Assembly: GCA_002351535.1 (NCBI GenBank)
Contig: DEGR01000042.1
Span: 1,261 to 27,763 of the forward strand
DNA from: Lachnospira sp. UBA2821
Lineage (GTDB): Bacteria; Bacillota; Clostridia; Lachnospirales; Lachnospiraceae
Direction of reading: 5' to 3'
Length of the DNA: 26,503 bases
The first letter of the stretch is position 1. Every line of letters begins with the position of its first letter. Below the pieces are notes generated by a model. The model saw only the letters and a program-made list of their open reading frames with translations. It made no database searches and had not been told where the DNA came from. Position numbers and translations under genes: made by a program. Of this stretch, positions 14,158 through 22,724 are shown one piece after another.

Positions 14158-15479
14158 TACTTTTCCTTTCTCTCACGTATTAAAAATTTAAGTGCTGTTC
14201 CCTTAAATCCAAAGGCTTCCCTCACTTTATTTTCAATATATCTGGTATATGAAAAATGCATTAACTCCTTATCATTTACAAATATTACAAATGTAGGCGG
14301 TTTTACAGCTACCTGTGTAATATAATATAATTTAAGTCTCTTACCTTTATCTGAAGGTGGCTGCTGTAATGCTATGGCCTCTGCCATAATCTCATTAAGC
14401 ACACCTGTTCCAATTCTCATATTCTGATTCTGAATAATAATATCAATCATATCGAAAAGCTTATTAAGTCTCTGTCCTGTCTGTGCAGATATAAACATTA
14501 TCTCAGCATATGACATAAATGATAATATCTCTCTTACTTTTCTTGTATATTCATATATAGTCTTATCAGTCTTTTCAATGGCATCCCACTTATTAACGGC
14601 TACTATAATTCCCTTACCTCTGTCATGGGCTATTCCTGCAATCTTGGCATCCTGTTCTGTCACACCTTCAACCGCATCTATAACGATAACAACGACATCT
14701 GCACGTTCCACCGCAGTAACTGTTCTGATAATACTATATCTTTCCAGCTCCTCTTTTATCTTGGATTTTCTTCTAAGACCTGCTGTATCGATAAATATAT
14801 ATTCTCTTCCATTTCTGACTATCTCTGTATCAACTGCATCTCTTGTTGTTCCTGCAATATTCGATACAATAACACGGTTTTCACCGAGTAGTTTATTAAT
14901 AATAGATGACTTACCGACATTAGGTTTACCGACTATCGCAACTCTTGGTCTGTCATCTTCCTCTTCCTCAGTGTTAAGTTCCCCAAAATGTTTTACAACT
15001 TCTTCCAGCATATCACCAATTCCAAGTCGTGAACCGGCTGAAATAGGTACAGGGTCTCCAATTCCAAGATTATAGAACTCATATACATCCGGCATAAATT
15101 TCTCAAAATTATCTACTTTATTTACAACCAGAATAACAGGTTTGTGGCTTCTTCTAAGCATATCTGCCACTTTTGCATCAGCATCTACGAGTCCCTGTCT
15201 CACATCAGTAATAAATATAATAACATCTGCTGTATCCATGGCAATCTGAGCCTGTTCACGCATCTGGGATAAAATTATATCCTTTGAATCAGGTTCTATA
15301 CCACCTGTATCTATAAGTGTAAATGTATGATTAAGCCAGCTTACATCTGCATAAATTCTATCCCTTGTAACTCCGGGAGTATCCTTTACTATAGAAATCA
15401 TTTCTCCGGCCAAAGCATTAAAAAGTGTGGATTTTCCAACATTAGGTCTTCCCACTATTGCTACAATAGGTTTACTCAT
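14157..15479 (-). CDS. der: GTPase Der (EngA), 50S assembly
   Basis: A 440-residue GTPase with two tandem G domains and a KH-like C-terminal domain, needed for late 50S assembly. From the chosen start, the first P-loop GRPNVGKST is at 10-18 with NKVD at 120-123. The second, GKPNVGKSS, is at 184-192 with DTAG and NKWD downstream. The KH-like part covers about 350-440. The ATG at 15479 matches the usual MSKPIVAIVGRPNVGKS start; an ATG 12 codons upstream lies well inside the preceding gene. The start overlaps the end of the DUF512 gene by 8 bases, and the stop overlaps plsY. Confidence 0.98.
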   Translation of the reverse strand: MSKPIVAIVGRPNVGKSTLFNALAGEMISIVKDTPGVTRDRIYADVSWLNHTFTLIDTGGIEPDSKDIILSQMREQAQIAMDTADVIIFITDVRQGLVDADAKVADMLRRSHKPVILVVNKVDNFEKFMPDVYEFYNLGIGDPVPISAGSRLGIGDMLEEVVKHFGELNTEEEEDDRPRVAIVGKPNVGKSSIINKLLGENRVIVSNIAGTTRDAVDTEIVRNGREYIFIDTAGLRRKSKIKEELERYSIIRTVTAVERADVVVIVIDAVEGVTEQDAKIAGIAHDRGKGIIVAVNKWDAIEKTDKTIYEYTRKVREILSFMSYAEIMFISAQTGQRLNKLFDMIDIIIQNQNMRIGTGVLNEIMAEAIALQQPPSDKGKRLKLYYITQVAVKPPTFVIFVNDKELMHFSYTRYIENKVREAFGFKGTALKFLIRERKEK

Positions 15480-16866
15480 TGCGTTTCTTATTCCTTTCCA
15501 TCTGCTCCTGTTCATATGCCTTTATATAAACAAAATTACCATTATCTCTAATCTTATTGACAGCATCATTTGAAATAACTGCCTCCAATAAATCTTTTCC
15601 GCTTGATTTTACAATATTAACACTGACTTGTAAAGCATTTTCAAGCTCCTTAAGTGTAATGTCATCAAGAAAAATATCCTCTCCGCTCCTTAAAATATTA
15701 TTAGGAAGCAATAGCATTTCACCAAGTTCACGTCCCTTTAACTGGTCTATCAGATCAGTCGCCGTTATAAGTCCTGACACTGTTATGCTTTCACCAAAAT
15801 AATTATTTTTAATACAGTAACAATGTATGCTGATATTAGGAAACTTCTCCATTATTTTATCACATATACTTTTAATGGTAGGATAAGCAAGAACTGCCGT
15901 CGCAAGCGAAACATTCCTTATTCTGTCATCCCCCTTCACTTCCGATAATGCTTCCATGAATTCATCATTAAGAAGTCTCATCATTCCAACGCCATTCTCA
16001 AGCTGCAGGTATCCATCATATCTTTCTTCTTCAGGGAATGGTCTCTGTGCCATAATGTACCACTCATCACTTGCCTGCACAAAATGACTTCCGGTTTCCT
16101 CATATATCTTTTTCTGCCACTTCTCAATCTGGTCAATTACCTGTCCTGCAGTCTCTTTATCAAATAACTCTAAAGGATACAATCCATCTCTGTATTTTGT
16201 AAGGCCCGATGGAACAACAGACATACTTTGCATATAAGGATAATAACCGTACAAATCACTTATTGTCTTATCAAGCTCATCACCGTCATTTATTCCTTTA
16301 CATAGCACAACCTGTCCATTCATTTCTATCTGACCTTCATATAATTTTCTGATATTATCAAGTGCCTCTCCCGCAAATCTGTTATTAAGCATCTTACATC
16401 TGAGTTCCGGGTTAGTTGTATGCACTGATATATTAATCGGTCCAAGATTAAATCTGATTATCCTGTCGATATCATGTTCCGACATATTGGTAAGAGTAAC
16501 ATAATTTCCCTGAAGAAATGAAAGTCTCGAATCATCATCTTTAAAATACAATGACTCACGCATTCCGGGTGGCATCTGGTCTATAAAGCAGAATATACAT
16601 TTATTATGACATGATTTATAATCATCCATTAATGCATTCTCAAATATTATTCCAAGGTCCTCGTCCTGTTCTTTATCAACCTCAAGTATCCACTCCTCGC
16701 CATCTTTTTTCTTTATAAGAATCTCGAGGTATTCATCTTCAACAAGATATTGATAATCAAACAAATCTTCTATCTTCTGTTCATTTATCTCAAGTAATTC
16801 ATCTCCCGGCTCTATATCTAATTCTTCAGCAATAGACCCTTTAATTACACTTTTTACTATATGCAT
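15472..16866 (-). CDS. PDZ / radical-SAM-like DUF512 protein
   Basis: A 464-residue protein of the DUF512 family, widely found next to der in Clostridia. A PDZ-like domain occupies about 1-65 (IKGSIAEELDIEPGDELLEINEQKIEDLFDY). A Cys86-x3-Cys90-x2-Cys93 cluster (SCHNKCIFCFIDQMPPGMR) matches the 4Fe-4S binding loop of radical SAM enzymes. The DUF512 domain is in the C-terminal half (QASDEWYIMAQRPFPEEERYDGYLQLENGVGMMR, LLLPNNILRSGEDIFLDD). Substrate is unknown. It begins 19 bases after pgeF with a GGAG site and overlaps der by 8 bases. The genomic tie to Der suggests, without proof, a role in translation or RNA modification. Confidence 0.9.
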   Translation of the reverse strand: MHIVKSVIKGSIAEELDIEPGDELLEINEQKIEDLFDYQYLVEDEYLEILIKKKDGEEWILEVDKEQDEDLGIIFENALMDDYKSCHNKCIFCFIDQMPPGMRESLYFKDDDSRLSFLQGNYVTLTNMSEHDIDRIIRFNLGPINISVHTTNPELRCKMLNNRFAGEALDNIRKLYEGQIEMNGQVVLCKGINDGDELDKTISDLYGYYPYMQSMSVVPSGLTKYRDGLYPLELFDKETAGQVIDQIEKWQKKIYEETGSHFVQASDEWYIMAQRPFPEEERYDGYLQLENGVGMMRLLNDEFMEALSEVKGDDRIRNVSLATAVLAYPTIKSICDKIMEKFPNISIHCYCIKNNYFGESITVSGLITATDLIDQLKGRELGEMLLLPNNILRSGEDIFLDDITLKELENALQVSVNIVKSSGKDLLEAVISNDAVNKIRDNGNFVYIKAYEQEQMERNKKRNE

Positions 16867-16885
16867 AATATAATCTCCATTTCCT

Positions 16886-17698
16886 TTATATTAAAGATAT
16901 AAAAGCGGCAAGATTTCCTCTTTTGCCATTAGTTGCACGATGCGAAAACAGATATTCACTATTACAGCATGTGCATATTCTTTTATTCTCGATATTACTT
17001 TTTTCTATACCGGCTTCTAATAATACCAGTTCATTAGCCTTCCATAAATCAAGCTGGTATTTTCCATTATCTTTTCTGTAAAACATCTCATCTGTTCCAA
17101 AATTATCTGAAAATTCCAAGGCGACGTCTTCACTCACTTCATAACATTTCTGACATATCGAAGGTCCGATACACGCAAGTATATTCTTTCTGTCACAGCC
17201 AAATTCGTCACACATTCTGTCTACGGTTACTTTTCCCATCTTTGACACTGTTCCACGCCATCCGGAATGCGATGAAGCAATAACTTTTTTCACCGGGTCT
17301 AAAAACAGTAATGGTACACAGTCTGCGTAAAAAGTTACAAGAACAATTCCCTTTTCATTAGTAATAAGTCCGTCAATATCATCATAATCTTTCTCTGTAA
17401 TAAGACCTTTTCCCCTATCTTTTCCTGTAACAATGCGGATGTTGGTCGTATGCGTCTGCGCTGACAAAACCATATCATCACATTCTACATCCAGACGCTT
17501 CGCCATAATTCTATAATTATTAAGCACATCTTCTCTGTTATCATTTCTGTTAAGCCCCAGATTCATGGTTGAGAAATATCCTTTACTCACCCCACCTTTT
17601 CTTGTCGAAAAACCATGCTTAACCATTCCTGTCTTCTTTAAGTTATCAAATTCTATAACAGGGACATCCTGTCTCATAATTTCTTCTAAATATCCCAC
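16886..17698 (-). CDS. pgeF: PgeF/YfiH laccase-domain protein, peptidoglycan editing
   Basis: A 270-residue member of the multicopper polyphenol oxidase (YfiH) family, whose Escherichia coli member PgeF edits peptidoglycan precursors that carry L-serine in place of L-alanine. The zinc-site triad is intact: His83 (SAQTHTT), Cys127 (ADCVPLLF) and His144 (SSHSGWRGT). RNDNREDVLNNY and CIGPSICQKCYEV are also typical. The start is GTG at 17698 with AAGG eight bases upstream; an ATG seven codons further in is an alternative. It starts 33 bases after yraN. Some relatives act on purine nucleosides, so the exact substrate is open. Confidence 0.92.
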   Translation of the reverse strand: MGYLEEIMRQDVPVIEFDNLKKTGMVKHGFSTRKGGVSKGYFSTMNLGLNRNDNREDVLNNYRIMAKRLDVECDDMVLSAQTHTTNIRIVTGKDRGKGLITEKDYDDIDGLITNEKGIVLVTFYADCVPLLFLDPVKKVIASSHSGWRGTVSKMGKVTVDRMCDEFGCDRKNILACIGPSICQKCYEVSEDVALEFSDNFGTDEMFYRKDNGKYQLDLWKANELVLLEAGIEKSNIENKRICTCCNSEYLFSHRATNGKRGNLAAFISLI

Positions 17699-17731
17699 AA
17701 CTCTGACCTTGCCTTTCGCAAACTAATATAT

Positions 17732-18088
17732 TCAAACTGTATACTCAAATGCATTTTCGTAATGTATTATACTATGATTACCCATTATTCCAATTATATC
17801 AAATCTGTAATTTACATTTTGTCCATACTTGTTATTCATAATAAAATACGAAGCTGTCCTGCATATTTTTCTTTGTTTTGTATATGTTACCGCTTCAACG
17901 GGTTCACCGTATTTTAATGAACTTCTATACTTTACTTCTACAAATACAATGTAACTGTCATATCTGCATATTATGTCAATTTCTCCAAATCTGCACCTGT
18001 AATTTCTATTCAGAATAACATATCCTTTATTAATAAGATACTCTTCTGCAATATTTTCATAATAACTCCCCACATTTCTTTTATTCAT
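17732..18088 (-). CDS. yraN: YraN/UPF0102 family nuclease-like protein
   Basis: A 118-residue UPF0102 protein with a Holliday-junction-resolvase-like fold. The PD-(D/E)xK-type residues are visible: Glu15, GEID at 35-38 and EVKYR at 51-55. The typical N terminus (GSYYENIAEEYLINKGYVILNRNYR) is complete. Function is not established in most species. It begins 3 bases after the FlhB-like gene. The order rnhB-ylqG-ylqH-yraN seen here is common in Clostridia. Confidence 0.92.
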   Translation of the reverse strand: MNKRNVGSYYENIAEEYLINKGYVILNRNYRCRFGEIDIICRYDSYIVFVEVKYRSSLKYGEPVEAVTYTKQRKICRTASYFIMNNKYGQNVNYRFDIIGIMGNHSIIHYENAFEYTV

Positions 18089-18091
18089 ATT

Positions 18092-18364
18092 TTAACTAAT
18101 CTTCCCCTTTAATCTATCCATATTATCTACAAAGGCAAGAATCTCTGCGACAACCTCATACAATTCAGGTGGAATTTCATCACCTATTTCCAGTGATGAT
18201 AATGAGCCCGCAAGTTTTTCATCTTTATATAAAGGAACATTATTCTGTCCCGCTTTTTCAATAATCTTTTCAGCTATAATTCCTTTGCCTGTTGCAATAA
18301 CTTTTGGTGCGTCGTAACCTTTTTCATACTGTAATGCAACTGCCGTTTTTTTCTTCTCATTCAT
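18092..18364 (-). CDS. ylqH: stand-alone FlhB C-terminal-domain protein (YlqH-like)
   Basis: A 90-residue soluble protein corresponding to the cytoplasmic domain of FlhB/EscU export-switch proteins after their NPTH autocleavage site. It reads KKTAVALQYEKGYDAPKVIATGKG, then AEKIIEKAGQNNVPLYKDEKLAGSL, IGDEIPPELYEVVAEILAFV. FlhB itself has four membrane helices and NPTH in front; both are missing here. Bacillus YlqH has the same form and lies in the same gene neighbourhood. The start has GGAG seven bases upstream. It lies 40 bases after the FliK-like gene, and the pair mirrors the FliK-FlhB interaction of flagellar export. Function unknown. Confidence 0.88.
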   Translation of the reverse strand: MNEKKKTAVALQYEKGYDAPKVIATGKGIIAEKIIEKAGQNNVPLYKDEKLAGSLSSLEIGDEIPPELYEVVAEILAFVDNMDRLKGKIS

Positions 18365-18404
18365 ACATATACTCCATTTCTGCAGATGTCTGTTTACGTT
18401 ACTC

Positions 18405-20402
18405 CTATGTCCTTATATCAAATGAATATCTTTTAATATTTATTTTGGAACTGTCATTATCAAGAACATTATCTATCGTATTTTTCTTATCTGTGTTCTC
18501 TTCACATTTAACACCGCAGTTAATTGTATATCCTTTTTCTTCAAGTTTTTTAGTAAGTTCTTCTATATGATTTGCAACTATATCAGTTGATTCTTCATCA
18601 TACAATGAGAAATCTATTCTAAGGCTCTTATTCTTTAATCTTATTTTAATATCAGTTGCTCCAAGATTATCAAGTTCAAAATGCAGAAATGCATTTATTC
18701 CGTCTTCAACTGTTTTTTTCTTATTTTTATTATATATAAACAGTTCTGCCTCATTATCTTTATTATTCATCTTTACAGGAATCTGTACATATGAAGCCAT
18801 ATTATTAAGTTCATTCATGAAATTCAGATTCTGATTAATCTGCTTTGTGGCAGTAGTGATATTCTGAACTGACTTTTCACTTACAACTTCCTTTTCCTGC
18901 GCCTGCTTTACAATACTTTCGAGTTTCTCGATACCTTCCTGTAATTTCCTATATGCTTCCTCAATAATTTTCTTAGGATTGTCCGATAATAAATACTCTT
19001 TAACATCCGGAAAATACTTTTTGTTAACAATGGTTTTAATATCATCTTTTAATCTGATAAGCCCGTTAAGTTCTTCTTTGTCAGACCTTACTGACTTCAA
19101 AGGCCTTTCCTGCATTTCTGATAATATAGTCTCTTTAGGCTGTAACGTTTTCTTTTCCGATATAACTGATTCAACAGTTTCACTTTCATTTTCCTGAATA
19201 TTACTGTCAAATTTCACAGCTTTGTTGTCCTCTGTTTTATTATCTGCTAATATGAATTCATTTTTTACCGGTCTGCTGTCTGATAATGCTTCTTTTGTTT
19301 CCACAATTTTGCCATCAGATATCATAGCTTCCTTATGTCCCGATATATTATCAGATGTTTCTGTTTTGGTTTCAAATGTTCTATTGTACGGTGACTCCGT
19401 TTTTATTTCGGATGCTTTATTGTACGGTGACTCCGTCTTTATTTCGGATGCTTTATCGTCCGGTAACTCCGTTTTTATTTCGGATATTTTATTATCCGGT
19501 AACTCCGTTTTTATTTCGGATACCTTATTACCTGATATTTCCATTTTATTTTTTTGAACATCATGTTCAGATACAACGTTTTCTATCTGGGAAGTTTTCT
19601 TATCTGATATTGCCGCATCCGTTACTTTACTCTCAACAGCAGATGGATTAGTCTGTTCTGCAATAACATCTGATTTATTAGTATCATTTTCATTTACCGG
19701 CATATATGTCCTTATTCTATTCTCTATCTCATCAACCAGATTATCTACAGCCTGTCTGATATCTGACATCTGTATTGTAATGTCTCCCTCACCTTTACGG
19801 TAACTGTCAAGCATCTGTATATTTCCCTCATTAACAGATATATTATGCTTTTCCAATGTAACAACTGTAGCTATATCCGCACCCGGATATCTGTTTACAT
19901 TCCTTAGTGTATTCATTATATCAGCTTTACTTAAAGGCTGTCCCTGGTTAATAAGTTCTTTTACAATAGATACATTTTTATCATTAACTGATAGTCCTGC
20001 TTCACTGATTGCTTTATGTACAAGCTTATCGTCAGGCATTCCATAGCGGAACGGCTTTATCACTACATTCGAGTTATTATTTTCCTTAACCTGAAAAACA
20101 ACATTCTCTCCAATGTTCAGATTAACTGCCTCATTCATCACAGCATTTACTACTCCATTATCCCCTATATGAATTTTCACATCTTTGCCTATGATATCTT
20201 CAACTATCCCTTCGAATAATTGTCCGGGATTTAAATTACTTAAATCAACTATTTTTTCTCCATCAATTATATTCGAAATAAGTTCTGTTGTATTAACATC
20301 TGCAGTCTCACCGGTATTATTATCTGACTTAACAAGAGTATCTGACATATTCGTAAGCATATTCATTATTCCATTGTCATTTAGCATTATATTCACATCC
20401 AT
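18405..20402 (-). CDS. ylqG: large FliK-like protein (YlqG-like) with 12-residue repeats
   Basis: A 665-residue, highly polar protein. The N-terminal part (about 40-240) includes a small beta domain (LNPGQLFEGIVEDIIGKDVKIHIGDNGVV...GENVVFQVKENN) and helical segments. A disordered Lys/Glu/Asp-rich middle (about 240-450) contains five 12-residue repeats. The C-terminal domain at about 550-637 (AFLHFELDNLGATDIKIRLKNKSLRIDFSLYDEES) matches the hook-length control domain of FliK. It is the equivalent of Bacillus YlqG, which precedes ylqH. Start is uncertain: GTG at 20405 and ATG at 20402 overlap the only GGGG-type site, and an ATG at 20387 is possible. No flagellar gene lies nearby. Confidence 0.75.
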   Translation of the reverse strand: MDVNIMLNDNGIMNMLTNMSDTLVKSDNNTGETADVNTTELISNIIDGEKIVDLSNLNPGQLFEGIVEDIIGKDVKIHIGDNGVVNAVMNEAVNLNIGENVVFQVKENNNSNVVIKPFRYGMPDDKLVHKAISEAGLSVNDKNVSIVKELINQGQPLSKADIMNTLRNVNRYPGADIATVVTLEKHNISVNEGNIQMLDSYRKGEGDITIQMSDIRQAVDNLVDEIENRIRTYMPVNENDTNKSDVIAEQTNPSAVESKVTDAAISDKKTSQIENVVSEHDVQKNKMEISGNKVSEIKTELPDNKISEIKTELPDDKASEIKTESPYNKASEIKTESPYNRTFETKTETSDNISGHKEAMISDGKIVETKEALSDSRPVKNEFILADNKTEDNKAVKFDSNIQENESETVESVISEKKTLQPKETILSEMQERPLKSVRSDKEELNGLIRLKDDIKTIVNKKYFPDVKEYLLSDNPKKIIEEAYRKLQEGIEKLESIVKQAQEKEVVSEKSVQNITTATKQINQNLNFMNELNNMASYVQIPVKMNNKDNEAELFIYNKNKKKTVEDGINAFLHFELDNLGATDIKIRLKNKSLRIDFSLYDEESTDIVANHIEELTKKLEEKGYTINCGVKCEENTDKKNTIDNVLDNDSSKINIKRYSFDIRT
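19350..19529 (-). repeat. five in-frame 36-bp tandem repeats in the FliK-like gene
   Basis: Five units of 36 bases (12 codons) lie head-to-tail inside the coding sequence. The protein unit is SEIKTE(L/S)P(D/Y)(N/D)K(A/I), with the last copy diverged. The first four are close to identical at DNA level, which points to recent expansion by slippage or unequal recombination. Confidence 0.9.
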
Positions 20403-20423
20403 CACCCCTGTGCCATGCCGCTT

Positions 20424-21188
20424 TTATATATAATTCTTTATAAATGACCTTCTATGAATAGGACATGGTCCATATTTTTTTAGTGCCTCTATATGTTCTG
20501 CCGACCCATAGCCTTTATTTCCTGCAAAATTATATTCCGGATATATTTTACCATATTCCTCCATCATTTTATCTCTTGTGACTTTGGCTACTATACTTGC
20601 AGCCGCTATCGATATACTTTTTGCATCACCTTTTATAATTGGAATCTGTTTTATATTAATACCCGGAATATTAACAGCATCATTTAATAATATATCGGGC
20701 GTTACAGATAGTTTACTTATAGCTTTTCTCATTGCCTCATATGTAGCCTGCAAAATATTAATTTCATCTATAACTTCAGGAGATACAACTCCCACTTCAA
20801 CAGCAATAGCCTCTTTAAGAATCTGTTTACAAAGTTCTTCTCTCTTCGACGCAGTAAGTTTTTTAGAGTCATTGATATATAAGATATTGCAGTCTTTGGG
20901 AAGTATGACTGCTCCTGCAACAACCGGTCCTGCAAACGGTCCCCTTCCCACTTCATCTATTCCGCATATATATGAACATGCACCATATTTCCTCTCATAT
21001 TCTTTCATCTTCTCTGTACGTTCAATCTCTTTTTCATACAATTCTTTCTGCCGTAATGCAGTAACAATAATTTTCTGCACTCCGCTTCTTGAATCATCAC
21101 CATACATTTCAACAAACTGCTCTGTCTCAAGCACACTCATTTCTTTATATTGTTCTTTTATTTCTTTAATACTATTTTTCTTTTCCAT
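20424..21188 (-). CDS. rnhB: ribonuclease HII
   Basis: A 254-residue RNase HII, which removes RNA from RNA-DNA hybrids and single ribonucleotides from DNA. About 70 extra residues at the N terminus form a helical extension usual in Firmicutes. The catalytic set is present: Asp78 and Glu79 in CGIDEVGRGPFAGPVVAGAV, Asp170 in LLNDAVN and Asp188 in IKGDAKSISIAAASIVAKVTRD. The C-terminal GYGSAEHIEALKKYGPCPIHRRSF is typical. It lies 26 bases downstream of rbgA, matching the Bacillus order. The large plus-strand ORFs over it are shadows. Confidence 0.97.
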   Translation of the reverse strand: MEKKNSIKEIKEQYKEMSVLETEQFVEMYGDDSRSGVQKIIVTALRQKELYEKEIERTEKMKEYERKYGACSYICGIDEVGRGPFAGPVVAGAVILPKDCNILYINDSKKLTASKREELCKQILKEAIAVEVGVVSPEVIDEINILQATYEAMRKAISKLSVTPDILLNDAVNIPGINIKQIPIIKGDAKSISIAAASIVAKVTRDKMMEEYGKIYPEYNFAGNKGYGSAEHIEALKKYGPCPIHRRSFIKNYI

Positions 21189-21214
21189 ATTTCTCCCAAT
21201 ACACAGTACCGTAT

Positions 21215-22057
21215 CTATTCCGGTTTTTCTAAAGTTACTTTGCCTATTTTCCCATTTCTGAACTCTTCCATAACTAAAGCTGAAGCTTTTGATAAATCAA
21301 TCTCTCCGCCTTTTACTATACATCCTCTTACTCGTCCAATTTCTTTAAGCGTTTCAATTGCATCTTCATGTTCTTCAACATTGAATCTGTCAGCTATAAG
21401 TCCTTTATATTCATATGACAAATATTTTATAAGCTCATATGCAAGTTCATCAACATTAAGTATCTCATCCTTAATTGAACCAACCAAAGCAAGCCTTAAT
21501 CCAACTTTCTGGTCCTCGAATTTTGGCCATAATATACCGGGTGTATCAAGAAGTTCAACACTCTTATTAAGTCGTATCCATTGTTTTCCTTTTGTAACGC
21601 CGGGTTTGTTTCCGGTTTTAGCGCATGCCTTTCCGGCAAATGCATTAATAAATGTAGACTTGCCAACATTAGGTATACCAACAACCATCGCTCTTACAGG
21701 TCTGTTGATAATCCCCCTTTTTCTGTCTCTCTCAATCTTTTCTTTGCATGCTTCCTGTATTACACCGTTAATCGATTTAATTCCCTTACCATTCTTTGAA
21801 TTAATCATGACACAGAAATAACCTTTCTGCTCAAAATACTCTGACCATTCTCTATTAAGCCTTTCATCCGCCAGGTCACATTTATTAAGGAGAATTAATC
21901 TTGATTTTCCTTTTCCAATTGTGTCAATATCCGGATTTCTGCTGCTAAGCGGAAGCCTTGCGTCCACAAGTTCTATGACTATATCAATTAACTTAATATC
22001 TTCCTGCATCATACGTTTTGCTTTTGTCATATGACCAGGGTACCATTGATAATTCAC
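21215..22057 (-). CDS. rbgA: ribosome biogenesis GTPase RbgA (YlqF)
   Basis: A 280-residue circularly permuted GTPase essential for late 50S assembly in Bacillus. The permuted order is visible: the G4 motif NKCD (58-61) precedes the P-loop GIPNVGKST (127-135) and G3 DTPG (171-174). It begins NYQWYPGHMTKAKR, a conserved start that includes the catalytic His9. A C-terminal helical RNA-binding domain covers about 200-280. The start codon is GTG, with AAGGTG five bases upstream. It sits between lepB and rnhB, as is common in Firmicutes. Confidence 0.97.
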   Translation of the reverse strand: MNYQWYPGHMTKAKRMMQEDIKLIDIVIELVDARLPLSSRNPDIDTIGKGKSRLILLNKCDLADERLNREWSEYFEQKGYFCVMINSKNGKGIKSINGVIQEACKEKIERDRKRGIINRPVRAMVVGIPNVGKSTFINAFAGKACAKTGNKPGVTKGKQWIRLNKSVELLDTPGILWPKFEDQKVGLRLALVGSIKDEILNVDELAYELIKYLSYEYKGLIADRFNVEEHEDAIETLKEIGRVRGCIVKGGEIDLSKASALVMEEFRNGKIGKVTLEKPE

Positions 22058-22092
22058 TGTTTCACCTTTTTCCTTTCGAATTTACTTCAATA

Positions 22093-22644
22093 TTATACAG
22101 TTCCTATTCTTGCAAATGGTGCCACTCTTAACCATACCTTGCCTATAATATCATCTTTGTTAACATTTCCTATACTTGAAAATCTGCTATCCTCACTGTT
22201 ATTATAATTGTCCCCAATTACGAAATACTCATCATCCGCAAGTTCTATCTCATCTCCTGCAAGTCCCGGATTAACTATTTCATCTTTTGTTTTAACTTTT
22301 TTCCCATTGACGAATATTGCACCATCTTTAATTAATACTTTTTCACCCGGACCGGCAATTATACGTTTCATATATTTTTCTGTTACGCCATTTTTAGACT
22401 TCACTTTAAATAATATAACATCGCCTTTATCAGGACTGAATATATTGTAATGTACCGTATCTACAAATACTTTTTCCTCACTTTTCATCGAAGGTGACAT
22501 TGAATTTCCAACAACACTCTCAACCTTGCAAAGATATGCAGCCAGAAATAAACCTGCTATTATTACTACAATTATATCTATAATCCATTTCCATATACAG
22601 TCAACAAATATATTTTCGTCAGGCATTCTTCTATAGAATTCCAT
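22093..22644 (-). CDS. lepB: signal peptidase I
   Basis: A 183-residue type I signal peptidase, the membrane protease that removes signal peptides from secreted proteins. One membrane segment at about 18-38 is followed by the catalytic Ser48 in GNSMSPS and Lys93 in YMKRIIAGPGE. The GDNYNNSEDSRFSSIGNV box and the final IIGKVWLRV are also conserved. The short form with one anchor is typical of Gram-positive bacteria. It follows rplS, beyond a terminator, and is 35 bases before rbgA. The start has a GAGGG-type site. Confidence 0.96.
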   Translation of the reverse strand: MEFYRRMPDENIFVDCIWKWIIDIIVVIIAGLFLAAYLCKVESVVGNSMSPSMKSEEKVFVDTVHYNIFSPDKGDVILFKVKSKNGVTEKYMKRIIAGPGEKVLIKDGAIFVNGKKVKTKDEIVNPGLAGDEIELADDEYFVIGDNYNNSEDSRFSSIGNVNKDDIIGKVWLRVAPFARIGTV

Positions 22645-22680
22645 TTATTCCCTCTCTTTCATTTTTGATAACCCTTACAC

Positions 22681-22715
22681 AAAAGGGAATGTCATATATG
22701 CTGACATTCCCTTTT
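22681..22715. terminator. terminator after rplS
   Basis: A perfect 14-bp stem (22681-22694 with 22702-22715) has a 7-base loop, with four A and four T at its base. On the minus strand it ends the rplS transcript; lepB downstream would then need read-through or its own promoter in the 37 bases that remain. Confidence 0.92.
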
Positions 22716-22724
22716 GATTAAAAA

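Noticed and set aside
14578..15075. Plus-strand ORF of 165 codons over der
   Set aside because: Antisense shadow of the Der G domains, without a ribosome binding site.
19350..19529. Regular repeats considered as a CRISPR array
   Set aside because: The 36-bp units are contiguous without unique spacers, in frame, and inside a coding region; no cas genes are present.
20402..20416. Four-codon ORF ATGGCACAGGGGTGA overlapping the start of the FliK-like gene, considered as a leader peptide
   Set aside because: It has no ribosome binding site, and its overlap with the downstream start (TGATG) is likely accidental; noted only because the real start lacks a well-spaced site.
20578..21261. Plus-strand ORF of 227 codons over rnhB
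   Set aside because: Shadow of rnhB, which has all catalytic residues. The product has the Ile/Ser-rich composition typical of an antisense reading of AT-rich DNA.
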